64,000 nt of DNA from Isosphaera sp. GTDB taxonomy: Bacteria > Planctomycetota > Planctomycetia > Gemmatales > Gemmataceae. Below are positions 16,324-25,134 of the stretch, piece by piece (positions within the stretch are counted from its first letter, which is position 1; each line of letters opens with the position of its first letter). The notes beneath the pieces were generated by a model. That model did not search any database, was not told the origin of the DNA, and saw only the letters and a list, made by a program, of their open reading frames with translations. The stretch lies in the NCBI GenBank assembly GCA_013822345.1, contig PNKH01000007.1, positions 54,493-118,492 on the forward strand. Direction: 5' to 3'. The position numbers and the translations under genes were made by a program.

Positions 16324-19248
16324 TCACACGTCCTCGATGTCGAGCCAGTTCGGGCCGGCGGCCACGTCCACCTTCAGCGGCACGGTCAACGTCATCGCCC
16401 CGGTCATCTCCGCCCGGGCCAGCGCCGCCAGCCCCGCCACCTCGCCCGGCGGCGCCTCGAACACCAACTCGTCGTGCACCGTCAACAGCACCTTCGCCGC
16501 CATTTTCTTTTCCGCCAGCCGGCCGTGCACCGCCAGCATCGCCCGCTTCATCAGGTCGGCCGCCGACCCCTGGATCTCCATGTTGATCGCCTCCCGCTCC
16601 GCCCCGCCGCGGTTGCGGTAGCTCGACCGCGGCGAGATCGCGTCCGGGCTGAACGCCCGCCGCCGGCCCAACAGCGTCCCGACGTACCCCGTCTCCCGCG
16701 CCTTCGCCAGCAGCGCGTCCTGGTACGCCAGCACCTTCGGGTAGCGGGCGAAGTACGCGTCGATGAACTCCTCCGCCTCCTTCCGCGGGATCGACAACCG
16801 AGCCGACAGCCCGGCCGCACTCATCCCGTACAGCACTCCGAAGTTCACCGTCTTCGCCATGCCGCGCTGCGCCTTCGTCACCTCGGCTTCTGGTACCTTG
16901 AAGATCTGGGCGGCGACCGCCGCGTGCACGTCCCGGTCCTCCGCGAACGCGGCCACCAGCGTGTCCTCGCCGCAGAAGTGGGCTAGTAGCCGCAGTTCCA
17001 CTTGCGAGTAGTCGGCGGTCACCAGCGTCCACCCGTCTTTGGGGATGAACGCCCGCCGCAGTTGCGCCCCCTGCTCGGTCCGGGTCGGGACGTTCTGCAG
17101 GTTCGGGTCGCTCGAGCTCAGCCGCCCGGTCTCGGCCGCCGCCTGGTTGAACGACGTGTGGACCCGGCCCGTCTTCGGGTTCACCAGCGCCGGCAGCACG
17201 TCGACGTAGGTGTTCTTCAGCTTGCTCACCTGCCGGTACGCCAGCAGCTTCCGCGGCAGGGCGTGGCCGAGGGCCGCCAGCCGCTCCAGCGACTCATGGT
17301 CGGTGCTCGGGTCGCCCTTGACCCCGGTCCGCTTCTGCACCGGCAGCTTCAGCTCGGTGAACAGGACCGTCTGAAGCTCCTTCAGCGACGCGATGTTGAA
17401 CGCCCGGCCGGCGAGGGCGTGGATCTCGCCTTCGAGCCCGGCCAACTCGGTCGCCATCTCCGCCCCGAGCTTCTCCAGGAACGGCACGTCCACCCGGATG
17501 CCGGTCAGCTCGAGGTCGGCGAGTACCCCGATCAGCGGCAGTTCCAGCTTCTCGTACAGGTCCTTGAACCCCTCGGTGGCGATGTCCGGCTCGAGCCGGG
17601 CGGCCAACCGCAGGGCGGCGTCGGCGTCCTCACCCGCATAATCCCGCACCCGGGCCGTCCGGACCTCCGCCATCGTGACCTGCTTCTTCCCCTTCCCGAT
17701 CAGGTCCGCGATCTTGATGTTCTCGTGCCCGAACAGGTCGCGGGTCAGCACGTCGAGACCGTGGGCGCGGGCGCCGGGGGCGAGCAGGTAGTGGGCGATC
17801 ATCGAGTCGCCGGCCACCCCGGCGAGCCGCACCCCGTGGGCGGCCAGCGCGATCTGGTCGAACTTGATGTTGTGGTTCCGCTTCTCGACCTTCGCGTCTT
17901 CGAACACCGGCTTCAGGGCCGCCAGGGTCGCGTCCGGGTCGAGCTTCGCGTCCTCGGCCGGCGCCCGCACCGGCAGGTAGTACGCCTTCTCCGCCTCCCA
18001 CGAGAAGGCGTACCCGACGATCTCCGACCCGACCGGGTCGAGGCCGGTGGTCTCCAGGTCGAAGACGAACGCCGGCTGCCGCTTCAGCTCGGCGAGGAAG
18101 GCGGCGAACGCCTCCGGGGTGTCGACCAGGCTGTACCCGGCGTAGCTCCAGCCGTCGTCCGCTGCGGGCCGCGCCTCGGCCGGCGCTTCCGGGGCCGGGG
18201 CGGTGCCGTCGATCTGGTCGAACAGCGACGGGCCGGCGGCCTTCTTCGCGCGCGACCGGGCGGGCTTGGGCTTACCCCCGCTGGCGCTCGGGCTCGGACC
18301 GGTGCCGTTCGCCGGAGCCAGCCCCGCGGCCGCCAGCGCCTCCGCGTTCTTCTTCGCCCCGCTGCCGGCGAGGGTCTTCCGCACCCGCTCCGCGAACCCG
18401 CGGAACCCGAACTCGTGGAACAGCTCCAAGAGCCGCTGGCCGTCCCAGTCCTTCCGCCGCCACCCCTCCCACTCGAACGGGAGCGGGACGTTCCGGTCCA
18501 GTTTCACCAGCTGCCGGCTGCGCGCCACCCGGCCGTCGGCGATCGCGTCCTTCAGCGCCTGCCGGGTCTTCGGCCCGCCGGACACCTTGTCCGGGTCCGC
18601 GATGATTGCGTCGAGCGACCCGAGCTCGCCGATCCATTTCGCCGCGGTCTTCGGGCCGACGCCCGGCACCCCGGGGACGTTATCGACCGGGTCCCCGACC
18701 AGGGCCTGGAAATCGACCACCTGGTCCGGGCGGACGCCCCAGTCGGCGAGCACCGCGGCGGCGTCGAGCACCTCCATGTCCCTCCGCAGGTTCAGCATCT
18801 TCACCCGGTCGGTGACCAACTGCCGGCAGTCCTTGTCGGCGGTGCAGAGGAACACGTCCAGCCCGCGGGCGGCGGCCTCCCCGGCGACGGTCGCCATCAC
18901 GTCGTCGGCCTCGTACCCGGGGGCGCACAGGAACGGGATCCGCATCGCCTCCAGGACCTGCTGGATCATCGGCTCCTGGGTGAGGAGGTCCTGGGGCGGG
19001 GGGTCGCGGTGGCCCTTGTAGTCGGCGGCGATCGCCTCGCGGAACGTCGGGTCCTTGTGGTCGAGGGCGGCGATCAGGTAGTCGGCCCCGCGGTCGTACA
19101 GGTTCATCAGGGCCCGGGTGACGCCGAACACGGCGTTGGTCGGGCGGCCGTCCGGGGCGGTCATCGGCCCGACGCCGAAGAACATCTGGAAGATCAGCCC
19201 GTGGGCGTCCAGCAAATACAGGCTGCCCGCGGTGGCCGGGTCCGGCAT
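16324..19248 (-). CDS. polA: DNA polymerase I
   Basis: A 974-residue polymerase with three domains. The 5'-nuclease covers about residues 8-300, starting LYLLDAHGLIFQMFFGVG. The 3'-5' exonuclease, about 375-560, has all three motifs: FDLETTGLD, NHNIKFD and YAGED, so proofreading looks intact, unlike Taq-type enzymes. The polymerase, about 570-974, has VTADYSQVELRLLAHF, the O-helix KTVNFGVLYGMS and VHDELVFEAP. An Ala/Lys linker rich in PSASGGKPKPARSRAKKA joins the first two domains. The ATG at 19246-19248 (MPDPATAGSLY) is preferred over a distal upstream start in low-quality sequence. Confidence 0.95.
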   Translation of the reverse strand: MPDPATAGSLYLLDAHGLIFQMFFGVGPMTAPDGRPTNAVFGVTRALMNLYDRGADYLIAALDHKDPTFREAIAADYKGHRDPPPQDLLTQEPMIQQVLEAMRIPFLCAPGYEADDVMATVAGEAAARGLDVFLCTADKDCRQLVTDRVKMLNLRRDMEVLDAAAVLADWGVRPDQVVDFQALVGDPVDNVPGVPGVGPKTAAKWIGELGSLDAIIADPDKVSGGPKTRQALKDAIADGRVARSRQLVKLDRNVPLPFEWEGWRRKDWDGQRLLELFHEFGFRGFAERVRKTLAGSGAKKNAEALAAAGLAPANGTGPSPSASGGKPKPARSRAKKAAGPSLFDQIDGTAPAPEAPAEARPAADDGWSYAGYSLVDTPEAFAAFLAELKRQPAFVFDLETTGLDPVGSEIVGYAFSWEAEKAYYLPVRAPAEDAKLDPDATLAALKPVFEDAKVEKRNHNIKFDQIALAAHGVRLAGVAGDSMIAHYLLAPGARAHGLDVLTRDLFGHENIKIADLIGKGKKQVTMAEVRTARVRDYAGEDADAALRLAARLEPDIATEGFKDLYEKLELPLIGVLADLELTGIRVDVPFLEKLGAEMATELAGLEGEIHALAGRAFNIASLKELQTVLFTELKLPVQKRTGVKGDPSTDHESLERLAALGHALPRKLLAYRQVSKLKNTYVDVLPALVNPKTGRVHTSFNQAAAETGRLSSSDPNLQNVPTRTEQGAQLRRAFIPKDGWTLVTADYSQVELRLLAHFCGEDTLVAAFAEDRDVHAAVAAQIFKVPEAEVTKAQRGMAKTVNFGVLYGMSAAGLSARLSIPRKEAEEFIDAYFARYPKVLAYQDALLAKARETGYVGTLLGRRRAFSPDAISPRSSYRNRGGAEREAINMEIQGSAADLMKRAMLAVHGRLAEKKMAAKVLLTVHDELVFEAPPGEVAGLAALARAEMTGAMTLTVPLKVDVAAGPNWLDIEDV

Positions 19249-19402
19249 CGGGTGGGGGCCCTGGTCGGGGTTGGCGGGCGGGCGGCGGGGGCCGCGGTTC
19301 GAGGTCGAGACCTGAGCGGTGACGGTGTGATGGACAGAATACGGGGCGGGCCGCCGGGGTGTCAAGACCGGTACGGGGGCGATTGTCGATGCGTCCGCCC
19401 GG

Positions 19403-21088
19403 TCAGTCGCTCAGCCGGCGGCCGAGCCGCTCGCGGAGGGCGGCCCGGGTGGCGTCGTCCGCCCCGCACCCGCGGATGTCCAGCTCGCACAGCGGGGAGA
19501 GGTACGGGGAGTCGGCCAGCGGCTTCAACCCCTCCAGGCCCAGCGCCGGTTCCTGGCCGCTCAGGTCGAGCCAGGTGAGGCGGGCGAGCCGGGGGGACGC
19601 GGCCAACACCCGGACGATGTCCGTGTCCAGGAAGCACTCGCCGAGGCCGAGGCCTGTCAGCGCCAAGCCGGGGGCATTCAAGAGCCGTTCGACCCCGGCA
19701 GCGGTGATGTCCGTCCCGTTCAGGACAAGGGTTCGCAGTCCGGCGAGAGTCGCCTCCCCTGCGAGCGCTTGGACCCCCGCGTCAGTGATCCTCTCGTGCG
19801 GCTCCGCCCCGTCCTGCCAACGGTTGTTCCCGCTCAGGTGCAGCGTGTGGAGGCGGGCGAACCGGCCGCACCCGGCGATCAGCCGCAGGGCCTCGTCGGT
19901 CAGGTAGTTCGCGGACAGCCCGAGCCAGGTCAGCGACCCGGCCCATGTCGATTCGCACAGCCGCCGCACCCCGGCGTCGCGGAAGAAGTTCTCGCTCACG
20001 TCCAGCACCCGCAACCCCGGCGGGCCGGCGGACTCGAACAGCGGGTCGAGCGAGTGTTCGGGGATCGTCCCGTTCTGCAGTCGCAGCTCCTCGGCCTGGC
20101 CCCAGAATCGCGACGCGGCCAGCGCCCGGATGTTCGCCATCGCGCTGCCGCACCGGTTCAACTCCAGCACCCGCAGCTCCGACACCGACTCCTGGCTGAG
20201 GACATCGGCGAGCGAGATGGCCCCGAGCGGCGTGCCGCTCAGGTCGAGTTCGCGGAGCCGGCCGCGGGCGGCCACGAAGGCGTCTCCGCCGTCGGGCTCG
20301 AGTGGGTTGTCCCGGACGTCGAGCGAGGTGAGTTCGCGGCAGCAGTCGGCGGCGAGGAGGCCGCGGACGTCCGGGGCGGTGAGCATGCAGCCGGGGACGG
20401 AGAGTTCGGTGAGCCGGGCCGGGGCGAGGGCGCCGATCAGGTCGACGGCGTCGAGGGGGTTGTCGTACCCCCCGCCGCACCGGAGCACCGCCAGCCGCTC
20501 CCGGAACGGCGCCCGTTCGAGGACGCCGGGCAGGTCGGCGAGGCCGTACACCCCGGTGAGGTCGAGTTCCCGCAGCCGGTCGAACTCCGACCGGGTCAGG
20601 AATCGTTCCAGCTCCCCGACGCTCTCGAACCAGCCGGCGAGGTCGACCGCTTCGAGCCGGCGGAACCACGGCCGCTGGCCGGCGAGCCGGAGGTCGTCGC
20701 CCATCTCACCCTGCGACGCCGTCACCCGCCACCGCCTGACCGGGTGGGCGGCGCACAGGCCGGCGCCCTCGTTCAGCATGAACGTCGGGGTCGCGGCGAC
20801 CTCCCGGACGAACCCGCGCTCCCACTCCCACTCGACGAGCCCGTCGGCGGCGAGGTCGGCGCCGAGCCAGTGCCGCTCGTGCTCCGCGAGCAGGTCGTGT
20901 TCGCGGTCCTCGAGCGCCGCCCGGGCCGGGTCGCCCTCCGGGGTGCGGGCCAGCGCCACCTGCACCCGGACGAACTCGCCCCGGGCCGGGTCGCCTTCTT
21001 CCTCGACGTAGTCCGCGTACACCAGGCGCGCGGTGTCGTCGTCCGGGGCGTCGCGGATCGCCCGCAGCAGGGCGGCTTCGGTGGACAT
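19403..21088 (-). CDS. TIGR02996-domain leucine-rich-repeat protein
   Basis: A 561-residue cytoplasmic-looking protein. The first 45 residues, ALLRAIRDAPDDDTARLVYADYVEE..., are the TIGR02996 repeat-companion domain common in Gemmata-type planctomycetes. The rest contains a long array of leucine-rich repeats of ribonuclease-inhibitor type (for example LRELDLSGTPLG, LRVLDVSENFFRDAG, LTWLGLSANYLTDEAL). No signal peptide or enzyme domain is visible. Such proteins are thought to be protein-interaction modules, but no partner is known. Confidence 0.85.
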   Translation of the reverse strand: MSTEAALLRAIRDAPDDDTARLVYADYVEEEGDPARGEFVRVQVALARTPEGDPARAALEDREHDLLAEHERHWLGADLAADGLVEWEWERGFVREVAATPTFMLNEGAGLCAAHPVRRWRVTASQGEMGDDLRLAGQRPWFRRLEAVDLAGWFESVGELERFLTRSEFDRLRELDLTGVYGLADLPGVLERAPFRERLAVLRCGGGYDNPLDAVDLIGALAPARLTELSVPGCMLTAPDVRGLLAADCCRELTSLDVRDNPLEPDGGDAFVAARGRLRELDLSGTPLGAISLADVLSQESVSELRVLELNRCGSAMANIRALAASRFWGQAEELRLQNGTIPEHSLDPLFESAGPPGLRVLDVSENFFRDAGVRRLCESTWAGSLTWLGLSANYLTDEALRLIAGCGRFARLHTLHLSGNNRWQDGAEPHERITDAGVQALAGEATLAGLRTLVLNGTDITAAGVERLLNAPGLALTGLGLGECFLDTDIVRVLAASPRLARLTWLDLSGQEPALGLEGLKPLADSPYLSPLCELDIRGCGADDATRAALRERLGRRLSD

Positions 21089-21133
21089 GCCGACCAGGAT
21101 AACAGACGCGGCCTGTCGGGGAGCGGCCGCCGG

Positions 21134-21208
21134 GCGAACCGCGACCGTCAGGGAGCGGGTGCCGGCCGCGCCTGACGCGGCACCCGCTCCCTGACGGTCG
21201 CGGTTCGC
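21134..21208. repeat. Inverted repeat, family B
   Basis: Perfect 30-base arms (21134-21163 and 21179-21208) with a GC-rich loop. The core CACCCGCTCCCTGACGGTC recurs at 31441-region and 34932-region elements. It lies upstream of the LRR gene and just after the stop of the next gene. Confidence 0.92.
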
Positions 21209-21212
21209 CGGG

Positions 21213-21599
21213 TCACAGCAGCGACGGCTCCTTCGGGTCGACGGCCACCACCCCGGGGAACGACTTGAGCACCTCGACCGCCGACAGGTAGTCGTTGAAG
21301 TGCTCCATGAACGGGTCGGGGGTGTCGGTCCACACCTCGACCCGGCGGTCCGACTGGGCCAGCGCCTCCGCCTCGGCCCGGTCGAACCCGGCCAGCCGGT
21401 CGGTGATCCCGACCGTCTCGTCCGGGACGTGCGGCCCCTGCACCACCGCCACGTACAGCTCCCACCCGCCCTGCGACACCGTCACCGCGTCGCCGGACCG
21501 GGCGGACGACGACCCGGGGATGCGGGCGACCAACCGGGCGGCGGCCGCGTCCAGGTCGAACGCGGCGCCCGGAGAGAGGAAGCCGTAGGCGCGGTACAT
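21213..21599 (-). CDS. Hypothetical protein
   Basis: A 128-residue protein beginning MYRAYGFLSPGAAFDLD. It has mixed alpha/beta character and an acidic tail region (FMEHFNDYLSAVEVLKSFPG), with no signal peptide, transmembrane segment or known motif. The ATG at 21597-21599 is chosen because sequence upstream is the family I repeat. The length and acidity resemble small immunity-type proteins, but that is only an impression. Function unknown. Confidence 0.6.
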   Translation of the reverse strand: MYRAYGFLSPGAAFDLDAAAARLVARIPGSSSARSGDAVTVSQGGWELYVAVVQGPHVPDETVGITDRLAGFDRAEAEALAQSDRRVEVWTDTPDPFMEHFNDYLSAVEVLKSFPGVVAVDPKEPSLL

Positions 21600-21604
21600 G
21601 GCGG

Positions 21605-21716
21605 ACTCGGGTATCGGGTATCGGGTATCGGGGATGCCGGGTATCGGAAAGACCCGGCACCCGGCCGGTTGCCTTCCGGTATACCCGATATCCCCGATCC
21701 CCGACATACCCGGCCG
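21605..21716. repeat. Repeat of GGGTATCGG units in inverted arrangement, family I
   Basis: The left part has several tandem copies of GGGTATC. The right part carries the complement (CCGGTATACCCGATATCCCC), giving an imperfect hairpin. It fills the space between the nucleotide-sugar dehydrogenase stop and the start of the 128-residue protein gene. A related half-copy is at 6157. Confidence 0.75.
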
Positions 21717-21717
21717 G

Positions 21718-23040
21718 TCAAGCCCGCACCACCCGCTCCCGGTCCGCCACCCCGCGGGTCGCGTTCCGGGTGTCGACCACCAGCCGGCTGTGGGCGGCGA
21801 CGAACCGGTAGTCGTAGGCGGTGTGATCGGTCGCGATCAGGACGCAGTCCTGGGCGGCCAGGTTCTCCGCGGTGAGCGGGGTGCTGGCCATGTGAAGGTG
21901 CGGCCAGTGCCGCATCCGCGGCAGCTCCGGGATGTGCGGGTCGTTGTAAGACACCGCCGCCCCCTTCCGCAGGAGCAGGTCCATCAGCTCGAACCCGGGC
22001 GACTCGCGCGGGTCGTCCACGTCCTTCTTGTACGCCATCCCGAGGATCAGCACCTTACTCCCCCGGACCGGCTTGCCGGCGTCGTTCAGGGCGTCCGCCA
22101 CCTTCGACACCACGAACGCCGGCATCGCCGTGTTCACCTCCCCGGCCAGCTCGATGAACCGGGTGTTGAACCCGTACTGGCGGGCCACCCACGTCAGGTA
22201 GAACGGGTCGAGCGGGATGCAGTGCCCGCCGAGACCCGGGCCGGGGTAGAACGCCTGGTACCCGAACGGCTTCGTCTTCGCCGCCTCGATCACCTCCCAG
22301 ACATCGATCCCCATCCGGTCGTACAGGAGCTTCATCTCGTTCACCAGGGCGATGTTCACCGCCCGGTACGTGTTCTCCAGGATCTTGCACGCCTCCGCCA
22401 CCTCCGGCGTCGACACCCGCACCACCTTCGGGACGATCGTCGCGTACAGGGCGCAGGCGGCGTCCCCGCTGGCCGCGTCGAGCCCGCCGACGACTTTCGG
22501 GATGCAGGTGACCGAGTGCGTCGGGTTGCCGGGGTCCTCGCGCTCCGGGCTGAACGCCAGGAAGAAGTCGCGGCCGGCGGTCAGCCCGCCGCGCTCCAGC
22601 AGCGGCAGCACGACGTTCCGGGTCGTCGTCGGGTAGGTGGTGCTCTCGAGCACCACCAACTGGCCGCGGCGCAAGCCCGCGGCGATCGCCCGGGCGGAGT
22701 TCGAGACGTAGGTGAGGTCCGGCTCGCGGCTCTCGGTCAGCGGGGTCGGGACGCAGACCAGGACGGCGTCCGGCTCCGCCAGCCGGTCGAACCGGTCGGT
22801 CGCCTCGAACCCCCGGCCGCGCATCTCGGCGACGGCGGCGTCCGGGATCTGCTTGATGTAGGAGCGGTCGGCGTTCAGCTTGGCGACCTTCCCGGGGTCG
22901 ATGTCGAACCCGAGGACGCGGAGGCCGGCGGCGGCGAACGCCCGGGCGAGTGGCAGCCCGACGTACCCGAGGCCGATGATCCCGACCGTGGCCGACCGGT
23001 CCGCGAACCGCGCCAGCAGCGCGGGGAGTGCGTCCGACAT
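21718..23040 (-). CDS. wbpA: UDP-sugar 6-dehydrogenase (WbpA/WecC type)
   Basis: A 440-residue nucleotide-sugar dehydrogenase. The N-terminal Rossmann motif is GIIGLGYVGLPLARAFAAAG (about residues 20-39). The catalytic region GLGGHCIPLDPFYLTW has the nucleophilic cysteine near residue 273. The C-terminal domain includes KVLILGMAYKKDVDDPRESP. The sequence is of the type acting on UDP-GlcNAc or UDP-ManNAc, making uronic acids for surface polysaccharide; exact substrate is inferred. The start at 23038-23040 gives MSDALPALLARFAD. No other sugar-pathway gene is adjacent. Confidence 0.88.
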   Translation of the reverse strand: MSDALPALLARFADRSATVGIIGLGYVGLPLARAFAAAGLRVLGFDIDPGKVAKLNADRSYIKQIPDAAVAEMRGRGFEATDRFDRLAEPDAVLVCVPTPLTESREPDLTYVSNSARAIAAGLRRGQLVVLESTTYPTTTRNVVLPLLERGGLTAGRDFFLAFSPEREDPGNPTHSVTCIPKVVGGLDAASGDAACALYATIVPKVVRVSTPEVAEACKILENTYRAVNIALVNEMKLLYDRMGIDVWEVIEAAKTKPFGYQAFYPGPGLGGHCIPLDPFYLTWVARQYGFNTRFIELAGEVNTAMPAFVVSKVADALNDAGKPVRGSKVLILGMAYKKDVDDPRESPGFELMDLLLRKGAAVSYNDPHIPELPRMRHWPHLHMASTPLTAENLAAQDCVLIATDHTAYDYRFVAAHSRLVVDTRNATRGVADRERVVRA

Positions 23041-23465
23041 TCCGTACCCGTCCGTCCGTGGAGGGGGCGACACCGTGGGGCGGGATGATGGCCGGGACGC
23101 GGCGGGCGTGTCAACCCGGACCGGGACGAGCGGGGGGCGTTGCCCAAAAGTTGACGTTGCCGGGTGTCCGGATACCCCGCCAGGGGTTGCGCCCCGCTCC
23201 ACCCCTGGCTACACTGGGTCGCCGCTCCGCGGCTGAACACCGGGTTTGTAGCCCCGGTAGGGGCGGGTGACGGTAGCCAGGGGTGGAGCACAGCGCAACC
23301 CCTGGCGGCGTCGGCGGGCGGCCGGACCTTAAACCGCGCCGATGCGACAACCGCAATTCTGTAGAATTCGAACCCGGGCCGTTGAACCCGCCTGTCCCGA
23401 GGTGATACACTACTCTTCCTACCGCCCGAGCCCCCGCGTCCCTCCTCCCGCCGGGACCCGCACCG
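23041..23465. other. 425-base divergent intergenic region
   Basis: It separates the minus-strand sugar dehydrogenase from the plus-strand cytochrome gene and so should hold both promoters. A large inverted repeat (23178-23307) occupies the middle. Between that and 23466 there is a locally AT-richer stretch (AATTCTGTAGAATTCGAAC near 23354 and GATACACTACTCTTCC near 23403) that could contain the promoter for the cytochrome operon. Confidence 0.4.
23178..23307. repeat. Long inverted repeat, family N
   Basis: Left arm 23178-23212 (start CGCCAGGGGTTGCGCCCC) pairs with 23273-23307 over 35 bases with about three mismatches. The 60-base interior includes a smaller GC hairpin. It lies in the divergent promoter region upstream of wbpA and the PSCyt1 gene. 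Confidence 0.85.
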
Positions 23466-24926
23466 ATGCCGATCCGCCTCCCGCTCGCGCTGCTGGCCGC
23501 CGCCTGGGCCGCCCCCCCCGCCCGGGCCGACGACCCGGTCAAGGTCAGCTACTTCAAGGACATCCGCCCGATCCTCCAGCAGCACTGCAACGGCTGCCAC
23601 CAGCCGGCCAAGCCGCAGGGCGGGTACGTCACCACCGCCCACCCCGACCTGTTCAAGGCCGGCGAGCGCGGCAAGCCCGGGGTCGTCGCCGGGAAGCCGG
23701 CCGCCAGCTACCTCCTCGACCAGGTCCGGCCCGGCAAGTCCGGCAAGCCCGAGATGCCGAAGGGCCGCGACCCGCTCACCTCGGAGCAGGTCAAGTTGCT
23801 GACCGCGTGGGTCCAGCAGGGGGCGGCCGACGACACCCCGGCCAGCGCCAAGGCGGTCGCGGTCGACGCCGACCACCCGCCGAAGTACTCCGCCCCGCCG
23901 GTCGTCACCGCCCTCGCCTTCGCCCCGGACGGCACCGCCCTGGCCGTCACCGGCTACCACGAGGTGCTGCTGTACGACACCGCGAAGTACGACCTGAAGG
24001 CCCGGCTCATCGGCATCTCGGAGCGGGTCCAGGCGGTGGCCTACTCGCCGGACGGCAAGAAGCTGGCGGCCGTCGGCGGGGCGCCGGGCCGGTTCGGCGA
24101 GGTGCAGGTGTGGAACCCGGAGACCGAGAAGCTCCTCGTCTCCGCCCCGGTCACCTTCGACACCCTGTACGGCGTGAGCTGGTCGCCGGACGGGAAGGGC
24201 CTGGCGTTCGGGTGCGCCGACAACACCGTCCGGGCGGTCGACCCGCTCACCGGCAAGCAGACGCTCCAGATGGGGACTCACTCCGACTGGGTGCTCGGCA
24301 CCGTCTACGCCCAGGACGGCGAGCACCTCGTGTCGGTCAGCCGCGACATGAGCATGAAGCTGACCGAGGTCGACACCCAGCGGTTCATCGACAACGTCAC
24401 CAGCATCACCCCCGGGGCCCTGAAGGGCGGGCTGATGGCCCTCGACCGCCGGCCGGTGAAGGCGCGGCGGATGACCAAGGTGCCGCAGGACGAGGGCGGG
24501 AAGTTCGTCGAGAAGGTGTACGACGAGGTGGTGGTCGCCGGGGCGGACGGGGCCCCGCGGCTGTACAAGATCCACCGCGAGGTGAAGCGCGTCATCGGCG
24601 ACGACGCGAACAGGATCCGGGAGTACGAGCGGATGCCCGGCCGGGTGTCGGGCCTGGCGTTCAACGCCGACGGGACGAGGTTCGCCGCCGCCAGCAGCCT
24701 CGACGGGAAGGGCGAGGTGCGGGTGTACGACACCGAGAAGGGGAGCAAGGTGGTGTGCGAGAAGGTGTCCGGCCCGGCCTACGCCGTCGCCTGGCACCCG
24801 GACGGGAAGCTGATCGCGTCCGCCGGGTTCGACGGCGCCGTCTGGCTCCACGACCCGGCGACCGGCAAGCTGGTGAACAGCTTCGTTGTCCTGCCGAAGA
24901 GCGCCCCGAAGGCGGGGGCGCGCTAG
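23466..24926 (+). CDS. PSCyt1 c-type cytochrome with WD40 repeats
   Basis: A 486-residue exported protein. The signal peptide is MPIRLPLALLAAAWAAP, ending ARA near residue 21. A planctomycete cytochrome (PSCyt1) domain follows with CNGCH near residue 43, a haem c site. From about residue 140 a WD40-type propeller follows (VTALAFAPDGTALAV, VQAVAYSPDGKKLAAVG, VSWSPDGKGLAF and similar). It is followed, after a palindrome, by a DUF1549/DUF1553 gene on the same strand, the common planctomycete pairing. Electron-transfer partner and substrate are unknown. Confidence 0.88.
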   Translation: MPIRLPLALLAAAWAAPPARADDPVKVSYFKDIRPILQQHCNGCHQPAKPQGGYVTTAHPDLFKAGERGKPGVVAGKPAASYLLDQVRPGKSGKPEMPKGRDPLTSEQVKLLTAWVQQGAADDTPASAKAVAVDADHPPKYSAPPVVTALAFAPDGTALAVTGYHEVLLYDTAKYDLKARLIGISERVQAVAYSPDGKKLAAVGGAPGRFGEVQVWNPETEKLLVSAPVTFDTLYGVSWSPDGKGLAFGCADNTVRAVDPLTGKQTLQMGTHSDWVLGTVYAQDGEHLVSVSRDMSMKLTEVDTQRFIDNVTSITPGALKGGLMALDRRPVKARRMTKVPQDEGGKFVEKVYDEVVVAGADGAPRLYKIHREVKRVIGDDANRIREYERMPGRVSGLAFNADGTRFAAASSLDGKGEVRVYDTEKGSKVVCEKVSGPAYAVAWHPDGKLIASAGFDGAVWLHDPATGKLVNSFVVLPKSAPKAGAR

Positions 24927-24970
24927 GACCCGCGCGGCGAACCCGAACCGTGTTTACCCCCCACCCGCCG

Positions 24971-25075
24971 AACCCAGGCCGTTGGCCTGGGCTGAGGGAG
25001 GGCGGCCCTTCGGGCCTCAGACCGCAACAGCCCCGAAGGGGCGGACTCCCTCAGCCCAGGCCAACGGCCTGGGTT
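24971..25075. repeat. Long inverted repeat, family E
   Basis: Arms of 30 bases (24971-25000 and 25046-25075) begin with the AACCCAGGCCGTTGGCCTGG hairpin also found alone at 14972. The interior has a second hairpin (GGCCCTTCGGGCC and CCCCGAAGGGG). It sits between two probably cotranscribed genes. Confidence 0.92.
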
Positions 25076-25134
25076 CCACCGACGACCGACGACCGACCAC
25101 CCACGAACCGCCCGGGCCACCCCGAGATCCCGCC